A DNA stretch of 64,000 nucleotides, from the NCBI GenBank assembly GCA_022539475.1, contig VCMS01000033.1, forward strand, positions 218,629-282,628. Direction: 5' to 3'. Source of the DNA: Gracilaria domingensis (taxonomy: Eukaryota; Rhodophyta; Florideophyceae; Gracilariales; Gracilariaceae). The translations under genes and the position numbers were made by a program. Shown here piece after piece: positions 10,698 through 20,919 of the stretch (position 1 is its first letter; every line of letters starts with the position of its first letter). The notes below the pieces were generated by a model. It did not search any database, had not been told where the DNA came from, and was given only the letters and a program-made list of their open reading frames with translations.

Positions 10698-10722
10698 GGG
10701 CCTTTCCACATAAAGACAGACA
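10698..10722 (+). repeat. Harbinger left terminal inverted repeat
   Basis: 25 bp beginning GGGCCTTTCCACATAAAG, matching the reverse complement of 22289-22313 without mismatch. The target duplication TAA precedes it. Confidence 0.95.
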
Positions 10723-11003
10723 ATACGCACCGTGGACACGGAGCATTTGGCAAGATGTCTACAATCTATCCATAAAAACATTGGACATTTCTAGAAATTG
10801 TGGAAACATTTGCAGACATTTCCAGAGACAAACGCATCCGCTTGGCGCCAAAAAACACAAACAGTATGAAACCCAAGAGCAGCTACAAAGAGTACTTAAG
10901 CGATGCTAGTTTCACCTTTCCCTCTCAAAATCATCTCTGATCCACACCCCTTCCATCCTCTTCCACTCTTTAGAACAATTCCTTCCACTCAAGGTTCCAT
11001 AAA

Positions 11004-11639
11004 ATGTCCGACAATCTTTCCATCGCCGAACAAAATGCCGTAGCAACTCTTGCATCCAGTGGCGCACCAAAATGGCCATGCCCATTGTTCCAGCCTCAGA
11101 CTATATCGTCTACTGATCTGACCCCCAATTCTCAACCAAATCAACCTCACATTGCTTAGTTAAAGACGAATACAACTTCGCTGGCAAACTGCAAACCACC
11201 AGGCCCAAAACAAGGGTATGATCATGACACAGTGCTGATACTGCTACACAAGATAAAGGCCGCTGGCTATGGATCTAAATCTCATCAACGTAAATCTTTG
11301 AAGGATGTTTTCAACGCAGCAATTAAGATGGCTAAGGATGAACACGGAATAGTGCGCTCAAGTCAGGCGTGGCAAAAAAAATTTCTACGACTTCGCAACG
11401 ATTATACTGCTTACATACAAAAGATTTCCCAATCCGGTCGTGATGGAGACGATGAAGATCTATATAGCAAGCTCCCCTTTTTCGAACAACTTCACGAATT
11501 AGAGTGCGGTAAAGCCCGCCATGAACCTTTTGCTGCTTTCAATACAGCCCATAGAATTGGAAACACCGAGTTGACCAGCAGTCGCAAACGCGCGAAGACT
11601 AATGGAAAAGGGTTCCTCGAACAGTACTCCAATGATTAG
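11004..11639 (+). pseudogene. Harbinger ORF1, Myb/SANT-like DNA-binding protein, with internal stop
   Basis: The frame opens at ATG 11004 (MSDNLSIAEQNAVATL) and runs to 11639 apart from one in-frame TAG at 11157-11159. The downstream part (HKIKAAGYGSKSHQRKSLKDVFNAAI, then QAWQKKFLRLRNDYTAYIQKI) resembles the Myb/SANT-like or MADF-type trihelix domain typical of Harbinger accessory proteins. Such proteins bind terminal repeats and carry the transposase into the nucleus. A basic patch RKRAKTNGK near the end may be a nuclear localisation signal. It is convergent with the transposase. The TAG is most simply a nonsense mutation; an intron removing it is possible. Confidence 0.65.
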
Positions 11640-11756
11640 TCCGAACGCCATACTGAGATCGTTAATGAACTGAAACGTGGAAATGGAGAGCGCCTTATGG
11701 AGCGCCTGTTGTTCCAAAAGTTTATTGAGAAGATGTGATGGCGTTTGAAGTCATCA

Positions 11757-12138
11757 TCATTTATTAACAACATAGTAAAGAAGTGCATCACGCTGTGCAC
11801 GACCTCCTGCTGTTTCTCCCGTTACCTCATTTGGGTCTCCCTCTGTGTCTTCAGGTAGTGCTGTATCGTACAGGTGGCAGTCACTAAGCGATATGTTATG
11901 AACGATTATGCATGCCATAAGCATCATCGAAATTGTGTCTTCGTGCTGCAAGAGGACACCTGTTCGCAAAAGAGGGAACCGGTTTTTTAGAATCCCAAAA
12001 GCACATTCTATTGGCTTTCTCGTCGTCGATGCTAAGCGGTCCCACACGCGCAGCACCGGGTTCGCCTTCATCTCGGCTTCTGAGCTTGATTTCATCATGT
12101 TTACTTCGAGCGTAAATGCGCAGTCGCCCATCAAGTAG
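11757..12138 (-). pseudogene. Harbinger transposase, 3' part
   Basis: The C-terminal 126 codons of the DDE_Tnp_4 transposase. They include PYLMGDCAF and the block KPIECAFGILKNRFPLL, which holds the third catalytic acidic residue (Glu). The protein ends just before ORF1. The 5' part lies at 19886-20785 on the other side of the retroelement. Removing the insert plus one GGTCT copy joins the two parts in frame (VGVR then PYLMGD), so the coding sequence was intact when the retroelement landed. Confidence 0.9.
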
Positions 12139-12143
12139 GGTCT

Positions 12144-12994
12144 TGTAGTGCAACGCATTTTGCGGTATATGCTCGCTTTGCGAGGAACTCTTGGGCCTGC
12201 TGCGCAGGGAAGGTAGAAGGCAGTGCTGAGGTTGGCACAGCATTGCTGGCTTGTCAGACACGTGTAGCACGGTTGCAAGGGACGGGTGGCACAGCATTGC
12301 TGGTAATTTAGATATTTCTTTTGATAGTTTTGGACATATTTTAGGGGGATTACTACACTATATAGTGGCTCGGCCTTCGGCCCTCGCCGCCAAGTAAAGC
12401 TCCCCAACCAGGGTTGAACCTTAGTTCTTGGCTCTAAGCTGCACCGCCTTCGCGTGTTCCCACACCTCTTCGAGGGTTGGCCGCGTCGTGCACGGTTAGT
12501 TTAACCACCCTGTTCACCAGGAGCATCGCCGACACCGTCGTTGTTATTTACCGTTCATTATTACACACTGTCGTGGATACTCACCCCTGTATAGGGCTTC
12601 GTCTTGTTCGCTCGTGTCTCTCGTGGCCCTACTCTCGTTCGCCGCGTCGCCGGGTTTCCTCTTTGGTTTTTCCCATTCACTTGGGTTCCCGTTTCCCCTT
12701 TTTGGGCTTGTCGCCCACCCTTTCGTGGTTTGTGAACCTCCGACACGTAGTCGTTGTCTCCGCCACTTCCGTGGATTATTAGACCTCATCTGAGGATTAC
12801 ACACACTCACGTGTATCTCCATCCGACTTCTCGGCCATCTCATACCCTCACCCGTACATCGTGACGGTAGGTCCCGGTTTACGCCCGGCTAGTGCACCTA
12901 CCCGTGAGGGGCTCTATTGCTGTTGCTACCCTATTGAGGGGAAGGCTCCGAACACCTTTCGTGTCTTTCTCCCGTTCTCGGGGTTTGCACCACA
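12144..12994 (+). repeat. left LTR
   Basis: 851 bp, TGTAGTGCAACG at the start and TTTGCACCACA at the end. It appears identical to the right LTR, since every open frame read from both is the same. TATATAG near 12358-12364 may be a TATA box. Many short hairpins occur, such as GTTTCCTCTTTGG-type repeats. Confidence 0.95.
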
Positions 12995-12996
12995 TT

Positions 12997-13010
12997 TGGT
13001 CTCCCGACTT
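12997..13010 (+). promoter_or_regulatory. primer binding site
   Basis: TGGTCTCCCGACTT, starting two bases after the LTR and with the TGG that pairs with a tRNA CCA end. The first 12 bases recur at the same place in the second element (60619). The implied primer 3' end, GUCGGGAGACCA, was not matched to a specific tRNA by eye. Confidence 0.7.
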
Positions 13011-13393
13011 AGAAGTCGTGTTGATTCCAGCAAGCTGGTTTTGTGCACATTCCGGTTTGCCGGCTCGACGTCGTGGAGAACGCAGATCTTTTCCTCGTGG
13101 AAGTCGTGGCCGACTACTGTCGTGATTGGCTTCGTCTTTCCCCGTTTGGGTTGTTGGTCTCGCTCAGTTCTGAACTGGTTGCTTACCCTATTTCCGTCGT
13201 GTGTGATTCCCGTCGGTACGGTGTTGCTACTCTAGAACTGTGTACCAGCTACTCTGGTAGAATCGCCTACTATCGTAGTTTGTGGTTCCCATCGATACGG
13301 TCGTTTCTACCCACCTTTGTGTGTTACACTCTCGTTTGAGGCACAATCTACAGTTTTCTGGTGTTCTTGGCTCCGTGTGGAAGTCGTTTCGAC

Positions 13394-14182
13394 ATGGGTC
13401 GAACTGCCAGAAGGCAAAACTCAGTCCTACGTGAACCGTCGGATGCCCTCGCAGAGGAAGTCGAAGCCCTGCAATGCAGGTTGGGACGGACTTCTGTGAA
13501 GGATGTATGTGAGAGTCGTTCTGATTCCGAGTCGAATCTATCCGAATCATCGGGTTTAACTCAAACTTCTCACAGTTCAACTGGTTCAAGCTCGTCTGGT
13601 TGGTCTTCAGATTCTTCCTCCGATTTTTGGAGTTATGCTCGTTCCTTAACAGGAGATTTCTGGTCTGAAACAGATGCTTTATTCACCACCAACGTGGAAG
13701 ATCGACTGCATTCTGCAGATTCTTTCCGTTCTCACGGGTTGCGACCTCCTCATAGGAGTGAAGTTATCCAACATGTTGGTCTTGTACGGAGCTATACACG
13801 CCAAGCGGTGAGTTTTGGTGAAGGTCGTCAGGCTTTTAATGGCTCAGGATCTGGCACTATCTGCCATTCGTGCTACAGACACGGTCACATAGACTCGGAA
13901 TGCCACCTCCCTTTGAGAGAATGGTCCTCTGTTGCTGATAATTATGAGTCTCTCACTCCAGAGGAGGCTGAATCCGTTCCGATGACGTCGTATCTTCGCT
14001 CGATAGCAGATTTCTCACGGAGCATTCCGGCTGTTCAACCGCAATTCGCGTTGTCAAACACTGCTCCGCAGGCTGTCGAACCGCATCCTTCGCGTATAGA
14101 CTATGCTGCTAGCACCTCACTGCTAGTGGTTCAGGATTCTGTGGCTCCGCCCGTGGCGGTTGAGTCCCAGAAAAACTGGTAA
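13394..14182 (+). CDS. gag-like protein with one CCHC zinc knuckle
   Basis: A 262-residue protein from ATG 13394. It begins with a basic stretch (MGRTARRQN), continues through a Ser/Asp-rich region (residues about 45-85), and carries one retroviral-type zinc knuckle, CHSCYRHGHIDSEC (C-x2-C-x4-H-x4-C, about residues 157-170), which binds element RNA. The capsid-forming retrotransposon gag domain, present in the relative at 60.8-62.9 kb, is missing. The RNA-binding part therefore survives but particle assembly probably does not. It ends 188 bases before the first ATG of the pol-like frame, in another frame. Confidence 0.75.
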   Translation: MGRTARRQNSVLREPSDALAEEVEALQCRLGRTSVKDVCESRSDSESNLSESSGLTQTSHSSTGSSSSGWSSDSSSDFWSYARSLTGDFWSETDALFTTNVEDRLHSADSFRSHGLRPPHRSEVIQHVGLVRSYTRQAVSFGEGRQAFNGSGSGTICHSCYRHGHIDSECHLPLREWSSVADNYESLTPEEAESVPMTSYLRSIADFSRSIPAVQPQFALSNTAPQAVEPHPSRIDYAASTSLLVVQDSVAPPVAVESQKNW

Positions 14183-14188
14183 AGGGAG

Positions 14189-14204
14189 TCTCCACATGTG
14201 GAGA
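14189..14204. other. perfect palindrome between gag and pol
   Basis: TCTCCACATGTGGAGA is a 16-bp perfect palindrome starting 7 bases after the gag stop, followed by CCTCTATATCGAGG. It sits where retroelements place recoding or re-initiation signals. Function is inferred from position only. Confidence 0.5.
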
Positions 14205-14370
14205 GGCGTCCTCTATATCGAGGTTGCCGACGCCCGAGGCTTCTTCGCCTCGCTCCCAGGTCAAAATCCTCACAAGGAAAGAGGCCGTCTTAGACGTGGA
14301 CTCTGAACACTTTGGTGTTTTGCGTCGACCGTGGCAACGGGTTCGTCATAACCGGTTCCCGGATCGAGTC

Positions 14371-15849
14371 ATGGTCATGTCAAAGCGACACTTCAAAGTG
14401 TTCGCTGACATTGGCCACTCTACCCATTTTATGGTGCGTTATCTCACTGTTTTGGATACAGGTGCTGGTCCGAACTTCGTCGTAGAATCTCTTTTACCGC
14501 AGTCATTGCGTGATCGAATCCGCAATTGCGTGCTTCCGGAAGTCGCTGATGCGAGTGACACCCTGTTGTCAACAGTTGGTAAGGTTGACATGGTCGTTCG
14601 CTTAGGACCGTTCGTGCTGAAGCTCGACTTTATTGTATGTCTGTCATTGCCGGCCCCCATCATTTTGGGTTGTAACTTTTGCGACGAAGTTGTCGAATCC
14701 ATTCGACCCCGGTCGAAGCGTGTGGATTTGGCCGATGGTTCTTCTGTCCCAATCGTGCGTCGTCCGCTGAAGCGTGCGTCGAAAAAGAAAGTCCTTCTAC
14801 CTGTGGCACAGGAATATCTACCGGCCTCCCGGGAATCTAACAAGCTTCGTGTTCACGGATCGCTTTGCATAGCGCCACAATCCCAAGCTTGGGTTCGAGT
14901 CAGTTCCCGTCATCACGGAGTTCGATTTGTTCAGCAGGTACCGTCACTGTCTAACAGGCGTGGTCTCGCATTCGCGGATGTTCTAGTTCATGTTGAACCG
15001 GACAAACCGTTTACGGTGCTGGTTTCCAATCTTGGACGTAAGCACCAGTATCTGGCTCACAACCAAGTTATTGGATCTGTTTTACCTCATCCTATGGCAG
15101 TTGCCTCTTCTGAGATATGTGCTGCCGATGCAATCGGTGTACTACACTCTAAGGAGGTGGAAGATATTTCGAAACGTTCGAAAGGGAGACCGAACGATTC
15201 GGAGTGTTTGCCCATATCAATGGTTGTGTTTGCCAAGCTTTCGAATGAATCTTGGTTCGCTTGCCTCGACTACCGTCGGTCTGGCGCGACAGAGACTCAA
15301 ACAATGTCCTCTTCAAAGAGAGATGATGCTCAACCAATGCTGGATAGTGTACCGTACTCTACGGATTATGAAAGATGTTGGAAGTTATGGCTCACAGGAA
15401 TGCCCACCGCTGTACAGCGTGCTATGAATCGCGCTTGCGAACGGCTCAACGAGAAGCAACACGCTGTCAAGCGGACATCGTCACATGCTCGTGACGAGAA
15501 CGCTTGCTCTAAGAACGATGAAGTCGTTGATGATCCCGTTCTTACGGTGGAAACTACAGTTCCTGTACGAGTAGACATTCAACCTGTAAAGCAGGGTATG
15601 CGTATGCGTTCCCAATCGTTGGGTTTCTCAATGCTCCCGAAGCTTTCGGATGTTTGCCAGAACAGCTTTTCTACTCTCACGCATCTGTGCGGCGTTTATC
15701 CCCGTCATTTGGGTGTTTCTACAGCTACCCATGACGCTCCGTCTAAGGAGGGGGAGGGACACGCACGCATTGTCGCGGAAAGTGAATCACCGGTGTTGCT
15801 ACCGTCGCAGATATCCCGTGATTTACGGAGAGAAGAAGTGGAGGCATAA
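14371..15849 (+). pseudogene. pol remnant: retropepsin plus internally deleted reverse transcriptase
   Basis: The first in-frame ATG is 14371 (the frame is open from at least 14224). A retropepsin-like aspartic protease is complete, with VLDTGAGPNFV (catalytic Asp-Thr-Gly) and the flap/second motif IILGCNF. A reverse transcriptase follows in fragments. SMVVFAKLSNESWFACLDYRR corresponds to the vVxKkdgxxRxCVDYR start. GMPTAVQRAMNRACERL corresponds to the FGLtNAPatFQRaM segment. The stretch between them with the first catalytic Asp is shortened, and the downstream YxDD block is absent. The frame is nevertheless kept. A TAA ends it at 15847-15849, with the same frame open beyond. Confidence 0.8.
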
Positions 15850-16836
15850 GTGCCGCAAGACACCGTCAAGGACGTGATTGCTAAGTACACCACTGTCAGT
15901 GGGCAGGAACATTTGCTGCAGCGTGCTGAAGTCGGAAAGAACGCGCCGAAGTTGGCCGCTGACGCGCAGGACTCTGCGGAGGACGCACAACCTTCTAAGA
16001 GGGATCGCAACCCTTCAGAGGGACAAGTAACGCAATCTACGGACTCGAAGATGTCCCAGGATACTGGTAATGCTCACCCGCTTGAGGAATCGTCGCACGA
16101 ACCCGCGCCTATCGTCGCTCAGACGCAGGACGCGGAGTACACTCTCGTTCGAGATGTTCCCTCGGCAACGCCGGAAGTTGAAGTTGATCACCCGATTTCT
16201 CGGCAGAGCACGGCTACGGTTACGCGGGATACTGCTGTACGGAGTATTCCGGTCGCCACGCAGTTGCATATCGTCGCTGACGACCGCCCAACACTGCGTA
16301 TGCAGGCGCAAAGTAAGAAGGTCGCCGCTGATGCCTGTATCCACCACACTGCAGAGCAGGAAGAAGAGACTCTCGATGAAGATAGAAGTAAGCACCCCGG
16401 ATCGGGTTTGGAGGAAGTAGAGCCAGGCCCGTCCGTGGGGAAGTTGTCGTACGCACGTCACGACGGTTCACCAAGTCATGACGGTGCCCCACTATTTCGA
16501 GAAACGGATTACAACCCTGATTTAGGGATAACACACACTGCCGTTGCAGGAGTCCGTGCGCGCCACGAATCTCGTGACACGAGCCCTGCATCACGCAGTG
16601 CGTCAGTTCAGTCGACCGGCAGTGCCGCAGCCACGAACCGTCGTCCGGAGTCACGTGAATCGGCACGCGCCGTGGTAGGCAATCCGCCTCCCTGCTTGGG
16701 ACTCCCGTCAACACTGAAAGTTTCTCGAGTTCGAGACGTTGGTGAGCCCGTCATGACGGAGGGTACGCATAAGGAACCTCCTTCGAGGACGTACGACGAC
16801 CTTCAGTGGAGTACTGTACCGACATTTACGTCGTGA
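15850..16836 (+). other. open frame downstream of pol remnant
   Basis: Directly after the TAA at 15847 the same frame stays open for 329 codons. It encodes a hydrophilic, Ser/Asp/Glu/Arg-rich, low-complexity sequence without recognisable domains. It has no ATG at its start (GTG at 15850), so expression would need readthrough or internal initiation. It may be a scrambled remnant of RNase H/integrase or a new tail. I do not recognise it. Confidence 0.4.
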
Positions 16837-19016
16837 AGGTGCACTCTGGGTAGAGAAAATTTAAAAGAAGACACGTTGCCCTCAGGAAGAGGAGAAGATG
16901 AAGAAGTTCACTCAGAAGAGGAATGGACACTCAGAAGAGGAATTCAGAGACTCTAGAAGAGGAATGGATATTCAGAAGTGAAGAGAAGAAATTTGTACTC
17001 GCATTTTGCGGTTGAAGTCCGACTTGTGTCGTGTCGAGCCGCACATGTTCGATTTTCAAAGTTATAACCCTGAAAGGTTTTTTATCCAGCTTGCTGGTTC
17101 ACTTCCATCTTTGTGGATCACAAGAATGGTTTTTCCCTTTCAGAAGGAGGTACTGTTTCCGTGTATATCACGTGTATCTACCGGGTTTAATACCGTTTCG
17201 AGTTTCTGCCCAGCATGGCTGGTTGGCGTTAAATTCCTGTTTACCAGGGTTCGTTCTCGTCAACAACGGGTTTTCTCCGTTTTACGGCACTCGCTGTCCA
17301 CTCTGTGCCGTGGATATTCTAGAACGTCACGCAGATTGCGTAAGAACCACGATTGTCATCGGTTTTCACGGCCTTGCATAATGCTCGTCACTCTCGTAGT
17401 CGAGGATAATTTTTGGTCGACCGATTTCTCTCGGGAGCTTCATTCTTTCCCGCACTGCGGTTGGTAATTCATTTCACCGTTTACACGGGCTTTGGAACAC
17501 TTTCCGACTGGCTTTCGTGCGTTTCTACACGGTCTGATACCGGAGGATACACTTCTTGTTCGAAAGTTTCTATTTGTTATATGACCCATTTTCATGGTGT
17601 TACTGTTGTTCTCAGCCTTGCTGGTTTGGTTATCTCCGTTTTCACCGGCTTTCTACAACGTCTGCTGTTTGCCTTTAATAAGGATCCTACACTGCTTCAG
17701 GCTGTACTCACCGTTTTCGGGTTGGAGAAGTTCACGGACTACCGGTTTAATATATTCCGAAGGACGGATTTTCGTTTCGTCTATGACGCTGTCTCTTTCC
17801 CACCACTGGGTTTCGTTGCACGGCATGCCGGCGCTGTGTTGCGTATGTTCACTCCCAGTTGGGATCTGGTCACGTCGAAGACGGATTGAGGAAGCCGAAG
17901 ATTTGGGTTGTTGACGTTAATATTATATTTATTGAAAACACGTCTGTATCTCGACGGTATGAGCTCCGTTTCTTCAACGGGATACTTCCTCCTTGAGGTT
18001 GGCTTCCACGCTTTCAGCGCGCAGAGCGATCACATCTCCCGATGGTTTCTTTCCGCGTTGCGGCAACGATTGAAACGCCCCAATATGGGATTGACCGGAA
18101 ACCCCGATATCTCGGTTCATGAAGCCCTGGAAAGGGAAAGAAGTCCGCCGAAGCGTGCGTATTTGACTCACTGAGTCTGCCGCAGTCTTGCGGGTGGATA
18201 TGGCACTCCGTCATTGACGGGCTGTGAACTCCGGACCCGTTTACGGGCTTGTACATGTCAGTTTTCAGCCAGATTTCTGGAACTTTGTCAAACTCCCGAT
18301 ATTATCGGTTGGAAGACCCTGGAAGGGTAAGAGGGAACCGCGATTTCGCGTGCGTCGATGCCCAAGAGCCTACCGCAGTACTGCATGCTTGTTTAAGTGT
18401 CCGTCAACGACGTGGTATGGAGTTTAAAGCCCCGTTTTCGGGAAGGTTATGGCATTTCGTCACCAGTGTTCTGGGAGTTTGCTAGCCGCTTCGCGCGTGT
18501 GCTGTACCGTCATTGACGTGATACGAGACCCAGTTTGGGAGGTCAGACCGCATGTTTGCGGGTGGTTTTCTTGAACCGTCAGTGACGTGGTGAGGAAGTG
18601 AAAACCCCGTTTCCGGGTCATGGAGGGCTTGTTGCACCTATCGTATTAGGGCTGTGTTGGTCGTGTCGCACAAGGAGTATCCGTCATTGACGTTGTTTGG
18701 AGCACCCATTGGGGATATCGTGCCGCATGTTCGCGTGGTGTTCCGCTCAACGCAAGAACGTCGTTCAAACGCGGAGAACGCCATTCTGGGCGTACTGTAA
18801 GCAATTCTGCCACAATGTCGGGAGGCTCGAAGCCCGTCATCGGGTGGCAATAGCAGCTCCGGAGGAGGCTTGGAAGCAGGAAGAAGGACTCGGAGAACCG
18901 GAGCGCAACCTGGAAAACTGGCGATGGCTCGCATATACCGCTCCTGCGGTGATGTTACCCAACTTTGTTGGCTTGTCCGGTGCTTCAACCGTCATCGCGA
19001 CGTGGTGTTCGCACCT
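16837..19016 (+). other. non-coding hairpin array of the retroelement
   Basis: About 2.2 kb with no credible gene. After a GAAGA-rich start (16860-16990) it consists of many short perfect inverted repeats with 2-5-nt loops. Examples: CCAGCTTGCTGG 17086-17097, CCAGCATGGCTGG 17210-17222, CCGTTTTACGG 17277-17287, CCGTCATTGACGG 18208-18220, CCCGTTTACGGG 18236-18247, CCAGATTTCTGG 18269-18280, CCGATATTATCGG 18296-18308, CGCGATTTCGCG 18339-18350. Centres are about 20-35 nt apart and the arm sequences differ. This suggests a selected RNA secondary structure. Confidence 0.7.
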
Positions 19017-19029
19017 AAGGAGGGGGATA
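19017..19029 (+). promoter_or_regulatory. polypurine tract
   Basis: AAGGAGGGGGATA immediately before the right LTR, the usual plus-strand primer position. Confidence 0.75.
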
Positions 19030-19880
19030 TGTAGTGCAACGCATTTTGCGGTATATGCTCGCTTTGCGAGGAACTCTTGGGCCTGCTGCGCAGGGAAGGT
19101 AGAAGGCAGTGCTGAGGTTGGCACAGCATTGCTGGCTTGTCAGACACGTGTAGCACGGTTGCAAGGGACGGGTGGCACAGCATTGCTGGTAATTTAGATA
19201 TTTCTTTTGATAGTTTTGGACATATTTTAGGGGGATTACTACACTATATAGTGGCTCGGCCTTCGGCCCTCGCCGCCAAGTAAAGCTCCCCAACCAGGGT
19301 TGAACCTTAGTTCTTGGCTCTAAGCTGCACCGCCTTCGCGTGTTCCCACACCTCTTCGAGGGTTGGCCGCGTCGTGCACGGTTAGTTTAACCACCCTGTT
19401 CACCAGGAGCATCGCCGACACCGTCGTTGTTATTTACCGTTCATTATTACACACTGTCGTGGATACTCACCCCTGTATAGGGCTTCGTCTTGTTCGCTCG
19501 TGTCTCTCGTGGCCCTACTCTCGTTCGCCGCGTCGCCGGGTTTCCTCTTTGGTTTTTCCCATTCACTTGGGTTCCCGTTTCCCCTTTTTGGGCTTGTCGC
19601 CCACCCTTTCGTGGTTTGTGAACCTCCGACACGTAGTCGTTGTCTCCGCCACTTCCGTGGATTATTAGACCTCATCTGAGGATTACACACACTCACGTGT
19701 ATCTCCATCCGACTTCTCGGCCATCTCATACCCTCACCCGTACATCGTGACGGTAGGTCCCGGTTTACGCCCGGCTAGTGCACCTACCCGTGAGGGGCTC
19801 TATTGCTGTTGCTACCCTATTGAGGGGAAGGCTCCGAACACCTTTCGTGTCTTTCTCCCGTTCTCGGGGTTTGCACCACA
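19030..19880 (+). repeat. right LTR
   Basis: 851 bp, same ends and open frames as the left LTR. The GGTCT duplication follows at 19881-19885. Confidence 0.95.
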
Positions 19881-19885
19881 GGTCT

Positions 19886-20785
19886 CACACCAACGCCTGC
19901 AATTGACAGATCTTTTATGCATCCGGGGCCAATCCATTCTGCACTCTCAATGTTTTGCTTTAGCACCGACCTCCCGTAGATTGTGCTGTCCCCCAACACG
20001 CCTGGAAGTCCGACATCAGCATATATTATCCTCCTCGAAGCATCGCACACCGCAAAAATTATAATACTAGTAAAGCCCTTGTAACAGCGGTACTCATAAT
20101 ATTGATCTTGGGGGCATGCCGGCCAGCGAATGTGTGTGCCATCAATTGCGCCCACGCAATACGGAAGCCCAGCTTGTCTCTCGAATCCAGCCATTACATG
20201 AGCAAGCTCCTGCTCTGTTGTAGGAAACCTCACTTCATGATTAAAGGTCCCGCAAATGAGGTTAGATACATGTCGCACTGAGTCGTCAACCGTGCTTCGC
20301 CCTATACCCAATGTTGTGGCAACTCGTTCGCAAGTGCCACCTCCCACGTACATCAGAAAAGCTGCCACCCGGAGCTCAGGAGCCAGCGGTTTTCTTCCTC
20401 TTGTTCCTTGTTGCCCCGAAATCACCGAGTACACTGCCGCCACCAGCCTGCAAAATACTTCGTGCGAAACTCTGAAAATCGATGTCCAAGTCGGCGTTAG
20501 CCTTACGTCAGCATGCAAAGCGTAGTCATATAACCATCTGGGTGAGTTTCTCACTCTGCGCCACACTCGCTCAGAACCACCACCTCGTAAATCACAAAAC
20601 CTGACAAACAGGTCCATCGCATCCCCTTCTGAGTACAGGGAGGCAACGAGCTCCTCGCTTTCATCCTCAAGAGAAAGCAAGCATTGCGCAATCAATCCAA
20701 AAGCCTGCCTCGGGTGCAATCGCGTTTCAAACCCATTGCCACGTCGTGACGCGATATGCGGTGGTTCATTGTCAGGACCACTCAT
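19886..20785 (-). pseudogene. Harbinger transposase, 5' part (DDE_Tnp_4)
   Basis: 300 codons from ATG 20785 to the retroelement insertion point. The N-terminal region and a helix-turn-helix-like segment (PELRVAAFLMYVGGGTCERVATTLGIGRSTV, about 150-180) precede the catalytic core. The first Asp lies in GAIDGTHIRW and the second in IYADVGLPGVLGDSTIYGRS. The third catalytic residue is in the separated 3' part at 11757-12138. The protein cuts and joins element ends at TWA targets in known Harbinger systems. The coding sequence is undamaged except for the insertion. Confidence 0.93.
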
Positions 20786-20919
20786 TTTTTGCTTCTGAAA
20801 GAGGCTGTAACTATCCCAACAGAGTGTCGACAGAAGCAGAAATTTGAAGCGAGAATACGAACGGATCACGACACCGGAACGGAACAGTGGGTCTTACTGA
20901 TGAGGTGGCGGCGACTGCG

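Larger units (their letters stand above)
12144..19880 (+). mobile_element. Ty3/gypsy-like LTR retrotransposon, non-autonomous
   Basis: A 7,737-bp element with 851-bp direct LTRs (12144-12994 and 19030-19880) starting TG and ending CA, flanked by the 5-bp duplication GGTCT (12139-12143, 19881-19885). A primer-binding-like site follows the left LTR and a purine tract precedes the right LTR. The coding part holds a short gag with one zinc knuckle, a retropepsin, and a reverse transcriptase shortened by internal deletion. No RNase H or integrase is recognised. LTR open frames are the same in both copies, so insertion looks very recent. About 2.5 kb of non-coding DNA consists of hairpin arrays. 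Confidence 0.93.

Noticed and set aside
12395..12430. Possible tRNA T-arm (AGGGTTGAACCT)
   Set aside because: Part of both LTRs, and no acceptor or anticodon stem can be built around it.
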